Assembly (NCBI RefSeq): GCF_000516985.1
Contig: NW_006917091.1
Coordinates: 1,006,977 to 1,070,976 of the forward strand
Length of the DNA: 64,000 bases
Direction of reading: 5' to 3'
DNA from: Pestalotiopsis fici W106-1
Lineage: Eukaryota > Ascomycota > Sordariomycetes > Amphisphaeriales > Sporocadaceae
The position numbers and the translations under genes are program-made. The stretch's first letter is position 1. Each line of letters begins with the position of its first letter. A model generated the notes under the pieces. That model had not been told where the DNA came from. It did no database searches and worked only from the letters and a program-made list of their open reading frames with translations. Below are positions 1 to 11,460 of this stretch, piece after piece.

Positions 1-216
1 TTCCGCTTCTTTATCGTGGACGGTACTTCTCGGGTGGGTGTGCAGCAACGCACGTTTCCTTGGTGTCCAAAGCTTGTAGCGTCCACAGAGGAGAACGTAA
101 TATCGGGGATCAAGGCGATTTATGTCCTCATGGTCATGTCTCTCTTTCCCGAAGGGCACGCTATCCAGGAGCGCTCCCAACTCCGTTCGCTGGCTGATTG
201 GCCCAAGATCAAGTGA
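1..216 (+). CDS. Possible 3' end of an unrecognised gene, cut by the left edge
   Basis: A reading frame is open from the first base to a TGA ending at 216, giving 71 codons. It could be the last exon of a gene that enters from the left. I recognise no domain: the piece contains FRFFIVDG at its start and ends LADWPKIK. The first ATG in the displayed frame is internal, and a real start would lie outside the window. The frame could equally be a chance opening, because 71 codons is not long enough to decide. A 184-bp gap separates it from the FTA2-like gene. Confidence 0.22.
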   Translation, partial: FRFFIVDGTSRVGVQQRTFPWCPKLVASTEENVISGIKAIYVLMVMSLFPEGHAIQERSQLRSLADWPKIK

Positions 217-400
217 GACATGGATGCATCCGGCGTGCCTTTTGACACGACGGCGCAGCGAGAACAAAGAAACTAGCAGGACTATTAAATAATCATAGGC
301 TGTACCAAGTGAGAAAATAAAGACATACATATATCAATGCTGAGAAATCTTCGCCTCGTCCCAAGTTTGTGTTTGTGCTGAACCATTTTGTGCCAGTGAG

Positions 401-1487
401 ATGGCAGGATTGCCAGATGTCCCGGGGCCCAAGTTGATGCCATTTATTCCAAATGGCACGCCCTTCGAACTTGAATTTATCAAACTACTTGGTAGTGGCG
501 AGCACGGGCATGTCTGGAAAGTGTCGATTAATGGCGATATATATGCTTTGAAAATGGTGCGCTGGCTAATATATCCCAAGAAATGCCCATGGCAGTTTTC
601 AATGACTTACACAAACGCAGTTTCGATTCGACGACCGATTCACCCCTACGCGCTGGTGGGAGGTTGTCCTACCCAAGGAGGATCAGCGACTGTGGCAATT
701 TGCCTTCAATTGCGAATGCCGTGCCTATGCCCGACTTAAAGAGGTCAAGAAAGAATTCATAGCCGTTCCATGTTACGGTTATCTGATTTTGGGAGAAGAA
801 CATCAAAAGGCACTTCGGAAGAAAGACAAACTCAACTGGAAGGAAGATTGGGGCCATTCGAAAAAGGACCGAGGCCAACCACTACAAGCTTTGGTGAAAA
901 AGTTCATCGAATGGCAACCCGTCAGAAATGACGATTTTGAGGAGGGGTTCAACCGTAGGAGAATCAGGCTGGCAATCGACTCAGCTGCAACAGCCAGGAA
1001 GCTGATCGAAAACATGAAGATTCTTCACCGAGCAGGAATATTGTGTAACGATGTCAACAATTCGAATGTTCTCAACGGTCAATTCCTCGAGTTCAGCTCA
1101 GCCTTTACAGCTCCACACCCATGCCTGTCAACGAAGCAAATTGAAGCCCGGAAATGTCCTTTTGATTCGTTGGGATATTGGGATGCATCCGCCGTGGATG
1201 AAATGATAGAAGATTACAACAATGTCCACACCCCAAGTGAATACATTTGGGATCGTGCTACGCCAAACGAAAAGTACCAGGCAAAGCTGCGTTCTCATCA
1301 ACATCCTCCAGGCTGGAAAGAAGGGCCATGGAATTGGAATCGAGGGTACAGATTTCGCCCGGACAAATTTCGATGGGAAAACATCGGAAAGACTAAAGAG
1401 GAAGACCCAGTAAAGACGCAAGAGTCAAGTTCAAAACAAGAAAAGCACAAGAAAAAGGGCAAGCGGAAAGCCAAGAGCAAAGGTTGA
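401..1487 (+). CDS. FTA2-family (kinetochore Sim4 subunit-like) protein with a kinase-like fold
   Basis: Two exons, 401-556 and 621-1487, give 340 residues. The 64-nt intron starts GTGCGC, a weak donor, and ends ACGCAG with a TGACTTAC branch-like site; both junctions are phase 0. Residues 10-35 (GPKLMPFIPNG, then FELEFIKLLGSGEHGHV) match the start of fungal FTA2-domain proteins, with a glycine-rich loop and the ALKM lysine at 51. Downstream are the family's CECRAYARL segment and a catalytic-loop-like stretch, HRAGILCNDVNNSN, with Asp196 and Asn201. The position of DFG reads EFS, so catalysis is doubtful. The C-terminus is Lys-rich and may be nuclear. Fission yeast Fta2 is a kinetochore protein, but filamentous fungi carry many diverged relatives, so a kinetochore role is an inference. 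Confidence 0.82.
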
Positions 1488-2051
1488 CCTGGGTTCCGAC
1501 CATCAGATAAGGATACTTTAAAATGAAATCATGATAGGATTGACATGCAAAAAGAAGCCCACAGTAGAAACATCGAAACAGCAACATGGCTGACCGCTGT
1601 CGTATCTGGAATATCACTATTTTCTTTTCACAATAACGATTTAAATGAAAGTTTCCATCGGGAAAACAACAAAAGGTTATTTGGAAATGAATGTGTTTAA
1701 TGAGTTCGGTCTAAAAGCGCTGTGTATCTCAGCATGGGTATACATGATAATATCTAGAGATGCGCTTGTAAATGAATCAACGCTGGGCCTTTGACTCTCC
1801 AGAATGAACCAATGATAACTCCTAGCCACGATGCTTTATGCCCATGGTTCCTCTCAAGTCCCCCAAACTCCTTCAAAAACCATAATGGCAGATAAAAAGT
1901 GAAAAACCAAAACCGTAGAACTATGGGACCAAGGGAAGGATGATCTGATAGCAAAGGCCGGAAATATGAAAAGAATAGGCATCGCGGCATACTCGACAAG
2001 CAAGAACTAGGCGATTGTTGCGCATCAGGTACCTCAGTGCTTGAAAACCCT
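1488..2051. other. Intergenic spacer between convergent genes
   Basis: This 564-bp spacer lies between the 3' ends of the FTA2-like gene and the FYVE/RING gene. It is AT-rich and should hold both 3' untranslated regions. I see no coding frame or structured RNA. Confidence 0.6.
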
Positions 2052-4017
2052 CTAGCTCTCGTAGCTGTCATGCTGATGGATAGGGCAACGAGCATTACCA
2101 CGCCGCGAGAACCATTCTATGATGCAGTCATAATGAAATCGGCACCAGCATTCCAATCTTGCCATTCTGACTCCTGGTTCGTACTCTTCAAAGCAAATAC
2201 CGCACTCCTCATTTCTGGCACGTTCCTTTTCGTCTGCGATATAAGAAACCAGGCCAGTAGCACGTCGTGGACGCGGAGGTGTGCCCAATGTAGGAAATGG
2301 GCTATTGGAAGCTGGCTCCCGCCTAGAACCGCTATGCTCCTGGATACATGAAGCAACGTGCTCTTCGCGCAGCCTTTCAGAGTCTTGCAGTCCGGACGAG
2401 GGAAGCTCGTGATGGCAGATTGGGCACCGATCTTCCTCTGCAATGGACGGCGAACGAGCACGTTGTTGCGGTGGTGTACGAGCATGATGTTGCTGCTGCA
2501 ACGATGCACGAAAGAGAAGCTGTTCCAAGTGCGAGGGAGCACGAGTGAATCCAAATTCATCATCTTGCTCATGTGGGAATGGATCTCTTCCGCCAGGGGC
2601 GGTCCGAAGGTGCTCCCATCCAGGTGGCGGATGTATCTGGGATCTTCGGAGTGGTACATGGTTCTACTTCTACATTAGCCTATCATTGTCATCTGGCGGT
2701 AGATTTACGACTTACAACTGTGGCACTTCGACTCCGATTAGTCCCAAGGAGTGAGCCCAATTGGGGCAAGTTGCCAGGTGGATATTGCTGCGCGCTCGGA
2801 TTGATAAAAGGAGATGTAGCTACATTGCTACGAGATCTCTGGTGTCTTGATGCCCCTGGCGAATAGAGCGGATTCGACAGTCTTGAAGGTAAATGCTGTG
2901 CAGGTTGTGGAGGCGTAACGTTTGGATCTGGCACGCATGGGTTGCAAAGGCGAACCCTCTCGCCTCCTCCAATATATGTATTGAAGTCGACAAGTGGGCG
3001 CTCCGCCCCATACTCTCCAGCCATCGGATACAGACTGGGGTGTTCCCAAGGGGGCCGCACAATGAACTCTTTTGGTATGGTGATTCGGTGAGGGGAGCAA
3101 CTGCTGCATACAACGCGGCCGCATTTCCTACAATGATGCTTTCTATTGAAGATACTGAAGTCGCGATGGCATATCGGGCAGCTTGTGACCTCGGAATCGG
3201 GCTGCCATCGGGGCACTACGACATCTGCTGTACGCGACTGTGACGGTAATTGGCGTGGTTCTGATCCAAATGGCAATGGTGGTAATTGCTGGTGCTGTGA
3301 AGCTCGAGGAAATTCTCCAAACGTCGACGCGGTTTGATTTTCCAGAACAGACAGCCGCCGCAGGGGGTTTCGTATACTTTCCACCAGCGCGGAATCGTCC
3401 TGGGCAAGATCTTCTACACCTCTTTGTGTCGTCGCATCGGTGTCTAAAACGGGCTCTAATGAGCCAGTCACAGTCGTAGTATTGTCTGGAGCAGTGGTTT
3501 CCAAGCCAGCCTCTACTTGTGTACCAGCTCCTCCCGCAGTCTCTTGAACGGTATTCGTTTCTTCGGCAGGCAGGTCAGAGTGACCCGCGTCTTGTGTTTC
3601 AAGAGTCGTTTGGTTGATCATGGCGGCATCGATAGGTGCCGAGACAGACATGTTGTCGGCAGGTTCTGGCGGTTGCAAAGGAAAATTATCAGCACCTGGT
3701 ACATGATGGGAGTCGGTGGCTATTGGCTGCTGCTCATGACTCTCGTGTTCGTCGTCCTCGTCGTCCTCGTCGTCGGACAGGACTCGGTCTACCAGGTGGG
3801 TCGGACAGTCGAAGAAGCGGGAGCATTCCTGGTCGTGGAATCGCGAGTCACGATATGGGCAGGCCGGAGTGCTTGGGCCTGCTGAGGCAGTTCCGGCATA
3901 GGAGCTTCCTGACTCTGACTCTGACTCGCTGTGCTCAGGCTGGTCGGGTCGAATAGAATGATGTTCATCTGCGTTGATGGCGTCAGGAGGCGAGCCTTCA
4001 CCATCATGGCTCGCCAT
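2052..4017 (-). CDS. FYVE and RING zinc-finger protein, Pib1-like E3 ubiquitin ligase
   Basis: Two exons on the minus strand, 4017-2716 and 2663-2052, give 637 residues. The 52-nt intron has a perfect GTAAGT donor and ends AAGTAG; the join is phase 0. A long acidic, low-complexity N-terminus (an Asp/Glu run at about 82-92) precedes a FYVE finger at about 271-362, with W271, CPIC, the NRKHHCRKCG signature and CSSC. FYVE domains bind PI3P on endosomes. After the intron come a C-x2-C...H-x3-C finger (about 514-540, UBZ-like) and a RING at 588-630 (CGIC...CWCRFHYDC...CPIH). FYVE plus RING is the layout of yeast Pib1, an endosomal or vacuolar E3 ligase. Here the protein is about twice Pib1's length and has the additional finger. 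Its start region faces the EEP gene across 1.5 kb. Confidence 0.85.
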
Positions 4018-5504
4018 CCTGACCGTTTGAAGACTGCTCGAGCAGTTGAGGAGTTTCTGGGTGTCGAAATTGGCAACTGATTGTCATTTGGCGATCGCGG
4101 GCAGCCTGGGGTCCCGCAAGGTAGTCCGCGCCCCGTGATCAGAGCGTAGCGTTGATGAACGAATGAAGTACGGTTCTCCTGGTTATATATAGATATTTCA
4201 GAAAGTACCAGATAAGAAAGACAGAAGACTTTGAATTCTGTACGAGATGTCCTAAGAAAGGCGAGGGCAACAAGTTGTTGATTGTTTGCTTGTATGAAGA
4301 AGAAGGTGCCCTCGTGCTCGACTGCGCGGCATCCCGCCTTTCTCGGTCAGGCGAAATGACGGGCGCTCAAGCGCTGTGTCTTATCTATGTAGGCGGGCAC
4401 CTTGCCAGGCGCTCTTATCGCCCTAGTGTGGTGCCATGTTACCATGTTTTGCGCTAAGCATTAGTGGGCCACCAACACTGCTGAAACCAACCAGGCGATC
4501 CCTGAATGATCAATTGCAAGTCCATACATGGCTCTAAGGCCAAAATGTCTTGGACTATACTGACTGTGTAGATACAGATGGATTTGATGAACATGCGGGC
4601 ATCATGCAGAGAAGTGTTACTTTGTATTTGAAGCAAATGGAAACGACCTGCTATCGTGACGACCAATATTAGTCATGTACCAGGCACTTTGACCCCTGTC
4701 CACCAGCATTTGGGAATACGTCATTGCAGCAATTATTCATCTCAAGAAAGGTACGTATATCGGCTCGGGAATGCCGGTCATTGGTCGGTCCGGCTGCGAG
4801 ATGCCTTACATGACAATTTTTCTTGGTCGCTTTTCCTTTGTCGTGTGAACTCAAATTCTACTGTGTAAATCATTTCCCGAAAGGAATACAAGTGGAGTGA
4901 GGAATTCCATCAGTATTGGTACTGGGTTTTCGCCAGGCCCATGCGCCATGATCAAGCATGAGGAAGACATAAAATATGCAGTCACTCGACGCTGCCCCAT
5001 TTGATTTTTCTTCTCTTTTCTGCAAAGTCTCAATTACGCATGCATCTGTCATTTTATGGATGGTATAATGCTTGAATAAGTTATCCCGCATTTCATTGTA
5101 TCATTCGAAGTCAAGTGTAATAAACGTGGATCGCTGATTGCAGACGAGGCTCATCACATTTTATGACCCATCAAGTTGATATTGCTGCCTACAGGCAGAC
5201 GATAAGACCACGTGGAATCGCCGCGGCAAGGCTTGAACTAATTTATATTATATCGTCGAATCTTTCAAAGCCTCCCTTCTTCCCATATCCATAAAAATTC
5301 AACTTCTTTTGCTTTGGAATCCGCACATGCCTCTTGTGTAGTTCACCAGACTTGAACGTTGGCCACGCCAGATCTACAGCACTATAAATCCGGGGAGCGA
5401 GAGGGGCTCCACTTTACAACCCGGAAACTCCACTGATTGATGTAATTGCTTGAACTCACTCGCTACTTCCTACTGAAACAACACTCAACCCTTTTTTTAC
5501 TTGA
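4018..5504. other. Divergent promoter region between the FYVE/RING and EEP genes
   Basis: This 1.5-kb spacer separates two genes transcribed away from each other and should contain both promoters. The only frames in it are short and unconvincing. A TATA box near its right end is listed separately. The last 40 bases before the EEP start are pyrimidine-rich, as in many fungal leaders. Confidence 0.6.
5383..5389 (+). promoter_or_regulatory. TATA box of the EEP-family gene
   Basis: TATAAAT lies about 120 bp before the ATG at 5505, followed by an AGGGG word (possible stress-response element) near 5400 and a pyrimidine tract just before the start. Spacing suits a fungal core promoter. Confidence 0.5.
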
Positions 5505-6608
5505 ATGGGCAGTCACCTGGCAAAAGATCCAAGAGATCCAAAAGCTGCCCTAAACTCCATCACAAACTCGAGCTTCAGAACGTCCAACGTTATGGAGGAA
5601 GTCTTTCGCAAAGCCGTCGCCCACAACGAGGCCTCTAGGAAAGCCTCGGTGTCCTGGAAGCCGGATCAGCCACACGAACAAGCATACTATCTCTACGACG
5701 ATGCCACAAAGTCTTGGACTTCTCACGAAGCCGGAAAATCGGTTCCGAATAGCTCTCAAGAGAAGACTGCTCAGTCCGTTATTGACCGTCTGGCCCTCTA
5801 CGCCTGGAACATTGACTTTATGCTGCCATACCCGACCTCACGGATGGAAATTGGCCTGGAGACACTAGCGAATCTCACCTCTCAAGTTCCGGAAAACACG
5901 GCCGTGGTCATCTTCCTCCAAGAGTGCATAGCCTCGGACCTCGAGACCATTGCAAACACGCCCTGGGTGCGCGAGCGCTTTGCCATGACGGACCTGACCA
6001 GCCAGAACTGGGCCTCGGGCCACTATGGCACCACGATGCTGGTGGACCGACGATTGCTGCCCCTCGAGGCCGTGTTTCGCGTCCACTATTCCAAGACGCG
6101 CATGGAGCGCGACGCCTTTTTTGTCGATTTCTTGTTGCAGGGCAAAAAGGTCAGACTGTGCAATTCGCATCTCGAGTCCTTGGACATGATGCCGCCGTAC
6201 CGTCCGCCCCAAGTTGAGCTCATGGGACGATACCTCGCAGAGGACGACGTTCAGGCCGGAATAGCTGCTGGTGATTTCAACGCCATCCAGGACTTTGACC
6301 GAACGCTGCATAGCGACAACGGCTTCAAGGATGCATATTTGGAACTAGGTGGCCAGGAAGACAGCGAGGAAGGATACACATGGGGCCAACAGGCGGCCAC
6401 GTCGCTGCGGGAAAGGTTTGGGTGCTCAAGAATGGACAAGGTCTTTTTCTGTGGTGCACTGGAGCTCAAGTCATTTGAGCGCTTCGGCCAAGACGTGCAG
6501 CTGGACAGTCCGACGGAGAGAGATGATATTGTCGAGCTTGGCTTTGACAAGCCGTGGATCACTGATCACATGGGAATCAAGGCAGAGTTTGAAATTATAA
6601 AAAGCTGA
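5505..6608 (+). CDS. Endonuclease/exonuclease/phosphatase family protein, TDP2-like
   Basis: A single uninterrupted exon gives 367 residues. The metal-dependent EEP fold is shown by its motifs in order: WNID at 101-104, FLQE with Glu140, NSHLES at 220-225, GDFN at 256-259, and TDH at 353-355 near the C-terminus. WNID and the NSHLES form resemble tyrosyl-DNA phosphodiesterase 2, which frees 5' phosphotyrosyl ends left by topoisomerase II; other EEP enzymes cut DNA, RNA or phospholipid headgroups. The first 90 residues carry no domain I recognise. No signal peptide or membrane segment is visible, so it is probably nuclear or cytosolic. The substrate cannot be read from the sequence. A TATA box lies about 120 bp upstream. 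Confidence 0.85.
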   Translation: MGSHLAKDPRDPKAALNSITNSSFRTSNVMEEVFRKAVAHNEASRKASVSWKPDQPHEQAYYLYDDATKSWTSHEAGKSVPNSSQEKTAQSVIDRLALYAWNIDFMLPYPTSRMEIGLETLANLTSQVPENTAVVIFLQECIASDLETIANTPWVRERFAMTDLTSQNWASGHYGTTMLVDRRLLPLEAVFRVHYSKTRMERDAFFVDFLLQGKKVRLCNSHLESLDMMPPYRPPQVELMGRYLAEDDVQAGIAAGDFNAIQDFDRTLHSDNGFKDAYLELGGQEDSEEGYTWGQQAATSLRERFGCSRMDKVFFCGALELKSFERFGQDVQLDSPTERDDIVELGFDKPWITDHMGIKAEFEIIKS

Positions 6609-6984
6609 AGGAGATGGAACATGGGAAATGAATCGTTTCAATGGATGACGATGTGCGCTGCAGGGCTATTTCTTTCCCCCCCAGCACGGTACTGGCCCGA
6701 AATGTGTGGCAAGTAGATGGGATGATGCGATTTCAAGGGCTTGCTGAAATGTCATTATGATGAACCTCAAAAGATACAGGGGATATACAAACAAAAACGA
6801 CAATGCATAAATTTTGGGCTGCAATGGTGACAATGGCTGGGAGATGGCGTGATCAAGATAGTAAAAATCAAATTATTCGCTCATGCTAGTCCAGATCTAT
6901 ATACAGTGGGTATCTATCTGTGAATCGCTGACTAGAAATACATACTGTTGGATGACACATTTTTACATGGAATATCCCATTCGT
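6609..6984. other. Short spacer between convergent genes
   Basis: The 376 bp between the EEP gene and the lectin-like gene hold the two 3' ends. I see no gene. Confidence 0.6.
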
Positions 6985-9188
6985 CTAGTCGAGGGGCACA
7001 TAGCCCTCGTTCCTCCAGTCAGTACCGTTGAACCACACTTCTCTCAGCCGTCCCGTGCCCTTCTCCTGGAAGAAGCACCGATTCATGTCCTGCTCCACCG
7101 ACACCTGCACGCCAGTGCCCTCCCACGCTCCCTGGGTCAGACACTCGATATCCGTGCCGGGCTCGGCGTCATTAAGCGCGTCATACGTCTGGGGCCCGCG
7201 CCAGCCGTCCCCGTCCTGCCAGACAACCTGAATCACGCCGTCGGTGTCCTGGTATAGAATATACGTGTTGATGTCGGATTGTGTATACTGCCGACCGACC
7301 ACGAACCCGCCCACGGCCGAGCCGGCGGCGATACCGTCGGCCGAGGGCGTCGTGCCGCGGGTCCACGAGACGTCGGTCAGGGTGTCGCCGCCGTCGTAGT
7401 CCTTCATGGCCAGGCCGAGACCGCCGCCGGTGGTTTTCCGGTACGCAAAGCCGGCGTTTTCCTGAAACTTTTGCGCCACGGGCAGCAGCACGAAGCCGGC
7501 GTCGGGCGAGTAGGCGTCGGCCGCGTCCGCGACGGTGTCGTTTTCCCACCACGGCTGGGACGCGTCGGAGCCGTTCTTGCCCAGCATCCGGGTCCAGCGC
7601 GTCTGCGACGCGTCGATGGCGTCTTGCGAGACGAGGTAGGGGAAGTAGCACGACAGGCTCGAGTTCTCGGCCGCCTGCAGCGGGTAGTCATTAAGGGAGC
7701 TGGCTGTGCCCTTGCGTGTCGAGGTTGAAAAGAGGTCGAACCTCTGTCCACGGATTGTGGAATCCGTATCAATATAAAAGAACTCTATGAGAGGCTTGTG
7801 ATGGAAACCGCGTCAGTAATGGTCTTTCTTTACTGAACGATCTGGGGAAAGGTACTTACGGGGGAGTTCCAGACGTATGATCCCGCTGTAATAGAGCTAT
7901 ACGGCTTGGGCTGGTAGCCAAGCGTGTCGAGTGTCGTGGGATCCGTCCAAGTCCCGCCGACACTCGACTTATCCATGAACCGTATATGGTGGTCTGGATC
8001 CTGGAAGAAGAGGCGGAGAGTGTAATTTCCGCTTGATCCTCTGTAGCCCGTGACTGCCAACCTCGAGTTTCGCCTAATAGTTTTCATCTCATACGAAACA
8101 GTGCTGTTTGCGTCTGACGATGCTGCTGATGATGATGATGAAGATTTAGCTTTTGAACCATTATTTGAATGTCTACTCCCGAGCACTCCTCCTATGATTG
8201 CACCAATGGCCACGAGCAGAAATATACCCCCTGCCATCCACCATATTTGCTTCTTAGTCCACCTGGCAGTCAGCGGCAGCTTTTTGGAGGATGCACTGGC
8301 TTTGTCATTCATCAGGGGCATATCCGGAGTTACGTGCTGTAATGTCCGTTGGTCTGGGCCATGAGCCCAACCCGAAAAGTTCCCGCCCGAATACTGCGAT
8401 GAGACATCCAAGGATGAGTGCGAATGCGAGTGTTGAGAAAGATGAGATGGCAACTGTCCACCGTTATACTCTGAAAACTTTGCCCAGTAAGCATGTTTGG
8501 ACGGATCGGCCTGCACAACTACACTCGAGGGTTGATAGCCATGTGGTGCATACGATGCTACGGGAGCCAAGTATTGTTGCACGTATTCCGTCGTTGGCTG
8601 TATATAATGCTGGTTCTGTTCTGGCACTGTCGCATGTGTCCATGAAGGATTGTGCACCTCGGGGTCACTTGCTTGGCTCCAAGATGCATATTGCTGTTGC
8701 TGTTGCTGTTGCTGGTCTTGTTGCGCAAAGTTTGTGAAATCTGGCTGCGACCATGGTTCCCTCAGCGAGGATATAGTTGTTCCATGGTCTTGATCGTCGG
8801 ACAAGTAGAGGTCGGCGCCATCATGTGAAGTCGTGGGTGCAGTCGCTGGCGGCGATGCTGGCGCTGGTACTGGTGCTGGTGCTGGTGTAAATGCTCGCCC
8901 AGCATCGCTTGGAGCTAGCAACGATGATGGGCCTGCAATGGCCGCGTGCACGGGCAAATATACCGGGGCAATGTTGTTTTCGTATAATCCTTTGATTCCG
9001 GAGATGTTCTGCTGCTGCACGTATTTTTGCTCATTTGGCACCGGCTGCAAACCGGGCGTCCCTTGCTCGTCTCTCTCGGCTAGCACTTCCAACCACGGCT
9101 GCTCACTCCGCTGCTCAAGGATGGCGGCGGCGCCCTCGGGGAAGAAGTACTTGTTCTCGTCGAACAATCTGTCCTCGCGGGACGTCAT
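6985..9188 (-). CDS. Type II membrane protein with a C-terminal fungal fucose-lectin-like beta-propeller
   Basis: Two exons on the minus strand, 9188-7860 and 7794-6985, give 712 residues. The 65-nt intron has a GTAAGT donor, a TACTGAC branch site and a CACAAG acceptor, phase 0. I chose the Met of MTSREDRLFDE; an in-frame Met 40 codons upstream adds a segment that looks like leader. Residues 1-310 are Pro/Gln/Ser-rich, with a polyglutamine run at about 157-166. One membrane helix spans about 316-337, preceded by ARWTKK, so the C-terminus should be outside. After a Ser-rich stalk, about 375-712 has the repeated W-x-D/G and NRCFFQ...LREVWFNGT pattern of fucose-specific lectins of the AAL type. 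Sugar binding is inferred. It may act in wall or host-surface recognition. Confidence 0.8.
8681..8717. repeat. CAG/CAA-type polyglutamine repeat
   Basis: Imperfect triplets (TTG/CTG on the plus strand) encode the polyglutamine run in the cytoplasmic part of the lectin-like membrane protein. Such tracts vary in length between isolates. Confidence 0.7.
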
Positions 9189-9847
9189 GACGAAGCAATA
9201 CAGGCCATGAAGGGAACAAAAAAAAGGGCACAGATCTGACTGTCTAGCCGGATAATTATGAGGGAGGGAAATGAGTCGAGGCCTCCCCTGATTTCGAGCA
9301 GAGGGCAAGAAATCGGTGCCGCAGGGCTGAGTGAACGGTGGATGGAGGAAAATCCTCCAACGTCCATACCTTCAAATTGGGGGCTGTAAGCATCCGAATT
9401 GGGTTATGAATCCTATTTATATCAGGGTCTTGATTGGTCTAGTATACTGTCTTTGTTCCCATTGGACTATCATGACCCGCACGCTATTGTGTAGATCCTG
9501 CCGCTGTGCCCGGGGAACTGGGACTAGCTCAACGGTTGCAACCTTAGCCGAAATAAGCATAATCAAAACATGCCTGGACCTCTCCAAGAGAAGCTCTGCA
9601 CGTGCAAAGTCAGGAACATGATGTGGCTCTCAATATGTGCTGTTTATTGTTTGGTCAAATGATATACTCTAGAAGAATCGAGTCTGGATTTCCAGGACTC
9701 TGAACGTCAAGGTGGTGATTCACACGATGGTCGTCATTATCAACCAGGTACAGTCTTGGCGAGAGTGTTTTATGGAGACACATAGCATCCCCCTTATTCC
9801 TCCCGCCAAGAAGCAAGTCTCATGCTGGCTTCAGACCTGTAGCAACT
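9189..9847. other. Promoter of the lectin-like gene and 3' end of GAL1
   Basis: This 659-bp spacer lies upstream of the lectin-like gene and downstream of galactokinase; both run on the minus strand. I see no separate coding frame and no clear TATA box. Confidence 0.55.
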
Positions 9848-11460
9848 TCAAGCCAACTTTCCATCATTCAATTGCAAGACTGCGCTGCCGTTCATGGGTC
9901 TACTGACGACGATGGCGGCTTCCAGGTCTCTCTCGCTCAGGTTGCGCTTGGAGTAATACTTGTCGTGGAAAGCCTTCTTGACACTTTCAACCTTGTCTGC
10001 AGGGACAAGGTGGACGCTGCATCCACCCCAGCCTGCACCAGTCAGCCGGCTACCATAGCTGCCTGCCTCCCGGGCAATCTTGCAGATCTCATCGATTTCG
10101 GGACAGCTGCATTCGTACAGTTCCCGACACGAGTCCTGAGTCTCGTTCATCAGGTCGCCAAGCTTTTGGTTATAAGCCGCAGTATCGCCTGATGTTGTGT
10201 GGTGCGACTTGTCTTCCAGCAGGGTCATGAAGTCTGTAACTCGGGCAGCTTCAGTAAAGACGTGCAGCGCGCGCTGTCTGAGCTTGAAGCGCTCCCCTCG
10301 CACGGGGAAGCTGGACATGAATCTGGACTTGATATCATCAACGGTAGTGCCCACAGCAGATGCAACCTCTTCCAATGTGTATCCCTCTTCCTTGCTAAGG
10401 GTTGACTTTGTCAGCTGGATCAGCTCGGCGATCTGCTCAGCTGAAGACTTTTTCGAGTCCTTGAAGTAATTCGAGTGGAATCCTCGAAGGGACACTCCAA
10501 GAGGGCCTGCATCCTTGGGCAGTTCAGTTCCGGGCACCAACTTGGCGTTGAGAAACGCAGCTGCCATGCTACATTCCACCACCCGAAGGTTGTAGTGGAT
10601 GGGTCCGGTGACTTGCTTGTTCGAGGTGACAAAGGATTGTGCAATAACAAAGATCAGCTCGGGGCTTGTCTTGGGGAAGAACACTGGTCGTGCAGACAGA
10701 GAGGGCCAGAAGTTGACCAACAGTGCAGAATCTTTTTCGGAGAAGATGGATGCAGATTGATCCATACTGCAGGATGTTAGTACCTGGCTTGATTTCCAGA
10801 AGCAGAAGCAGTCTTCACTCACCCTCCCGAATTGACACCAACGGCACGCTCACTGACAATGGCGACCTCGGTCAAGTCCTTCTTGTCCACGTCCTTCTCG
10901 CCGTTGGCAATCATGACTGCGAGAGCGCTGGCGCTGACGAATGCAGCACTCGAGCTCAGACCACCACCAGCCGGGACAGTGCCGTCCATGAGCACTTGCA
11001 TACTCTTGGGCTTGAAGTCGGCGCCATGCTTCTTTTTCAAGAGCTGCAGGGCACCTCTGAGACCGGCCTTGAAGTAATTTGTCCACTCGTGTTGCGTCGC
11101 ATCGATCTCGACCTCGCCGTGCTTCACATCGAACTCGCGCGTGGGGAATCTCTGGTCGTCCAGGTTGGCAAGCTTTAGCTTGTAAGTGCTTCCGTCGCCC
11201 GAGGGGCCGTCGAGCTCAGTAGAGACGGCGATAATGACGTCGGGAGTGATGCCCATGGGTAGACACGAGTAAAGCGAGTAGTCGATGTGCTCGCCAATAA
11301 TGTTGACGCGACCTGGCGACCGCGCCACAAAGTCAGCAGAACGGCCGTAGAGGCTCTGGAACTTTTCGAGGAGCTTGTTCCATCGCACACCCTGCTCCAG
11401 CAGCGACTGCTGTGTGTAGACCTCCTGCAGCGCAGTGACTTCTGGTACTGGTCCCGACAT
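9848..11460 (-). CDS. GAL1: Galactokinase
   Basis: Two exons, 11460-10823 and 10766-9848, give 518 residues, close to yeast Gal1. The 56-nt intron (GTGAGT to CTGCAG) is phase 2 and the join restores GVNSGGMDQSAS, a galactokinase hallmark. The galactokinase signature GRVNIIGEHIDY is at 50-61, the GHMP ATP-binding motif AGGGLSSSAAF at 164-174, and GSRLTGAGWGG near the C-terminus. Asp215 in GMDQ is the expected catalytic base. The SSSAA loop is intact, unlike the transducer Gal3, so this should be an active kinase that makes galactose-1-phosphate in the cytosolic Leloir pathway. I start at MSGPVPEV; an in-frame Met 29 codons upstream adds a Ser/Lys-rich extension. No other GAL gene is nearby, so there is no GAL cluster here. 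Confidence 0.95.

Noticed and set aside
9848..11460. GAL gene cluster
   Set aside because: Only galactokinase is present; neither GAL7- nor GAL10-like sequence is nearby.
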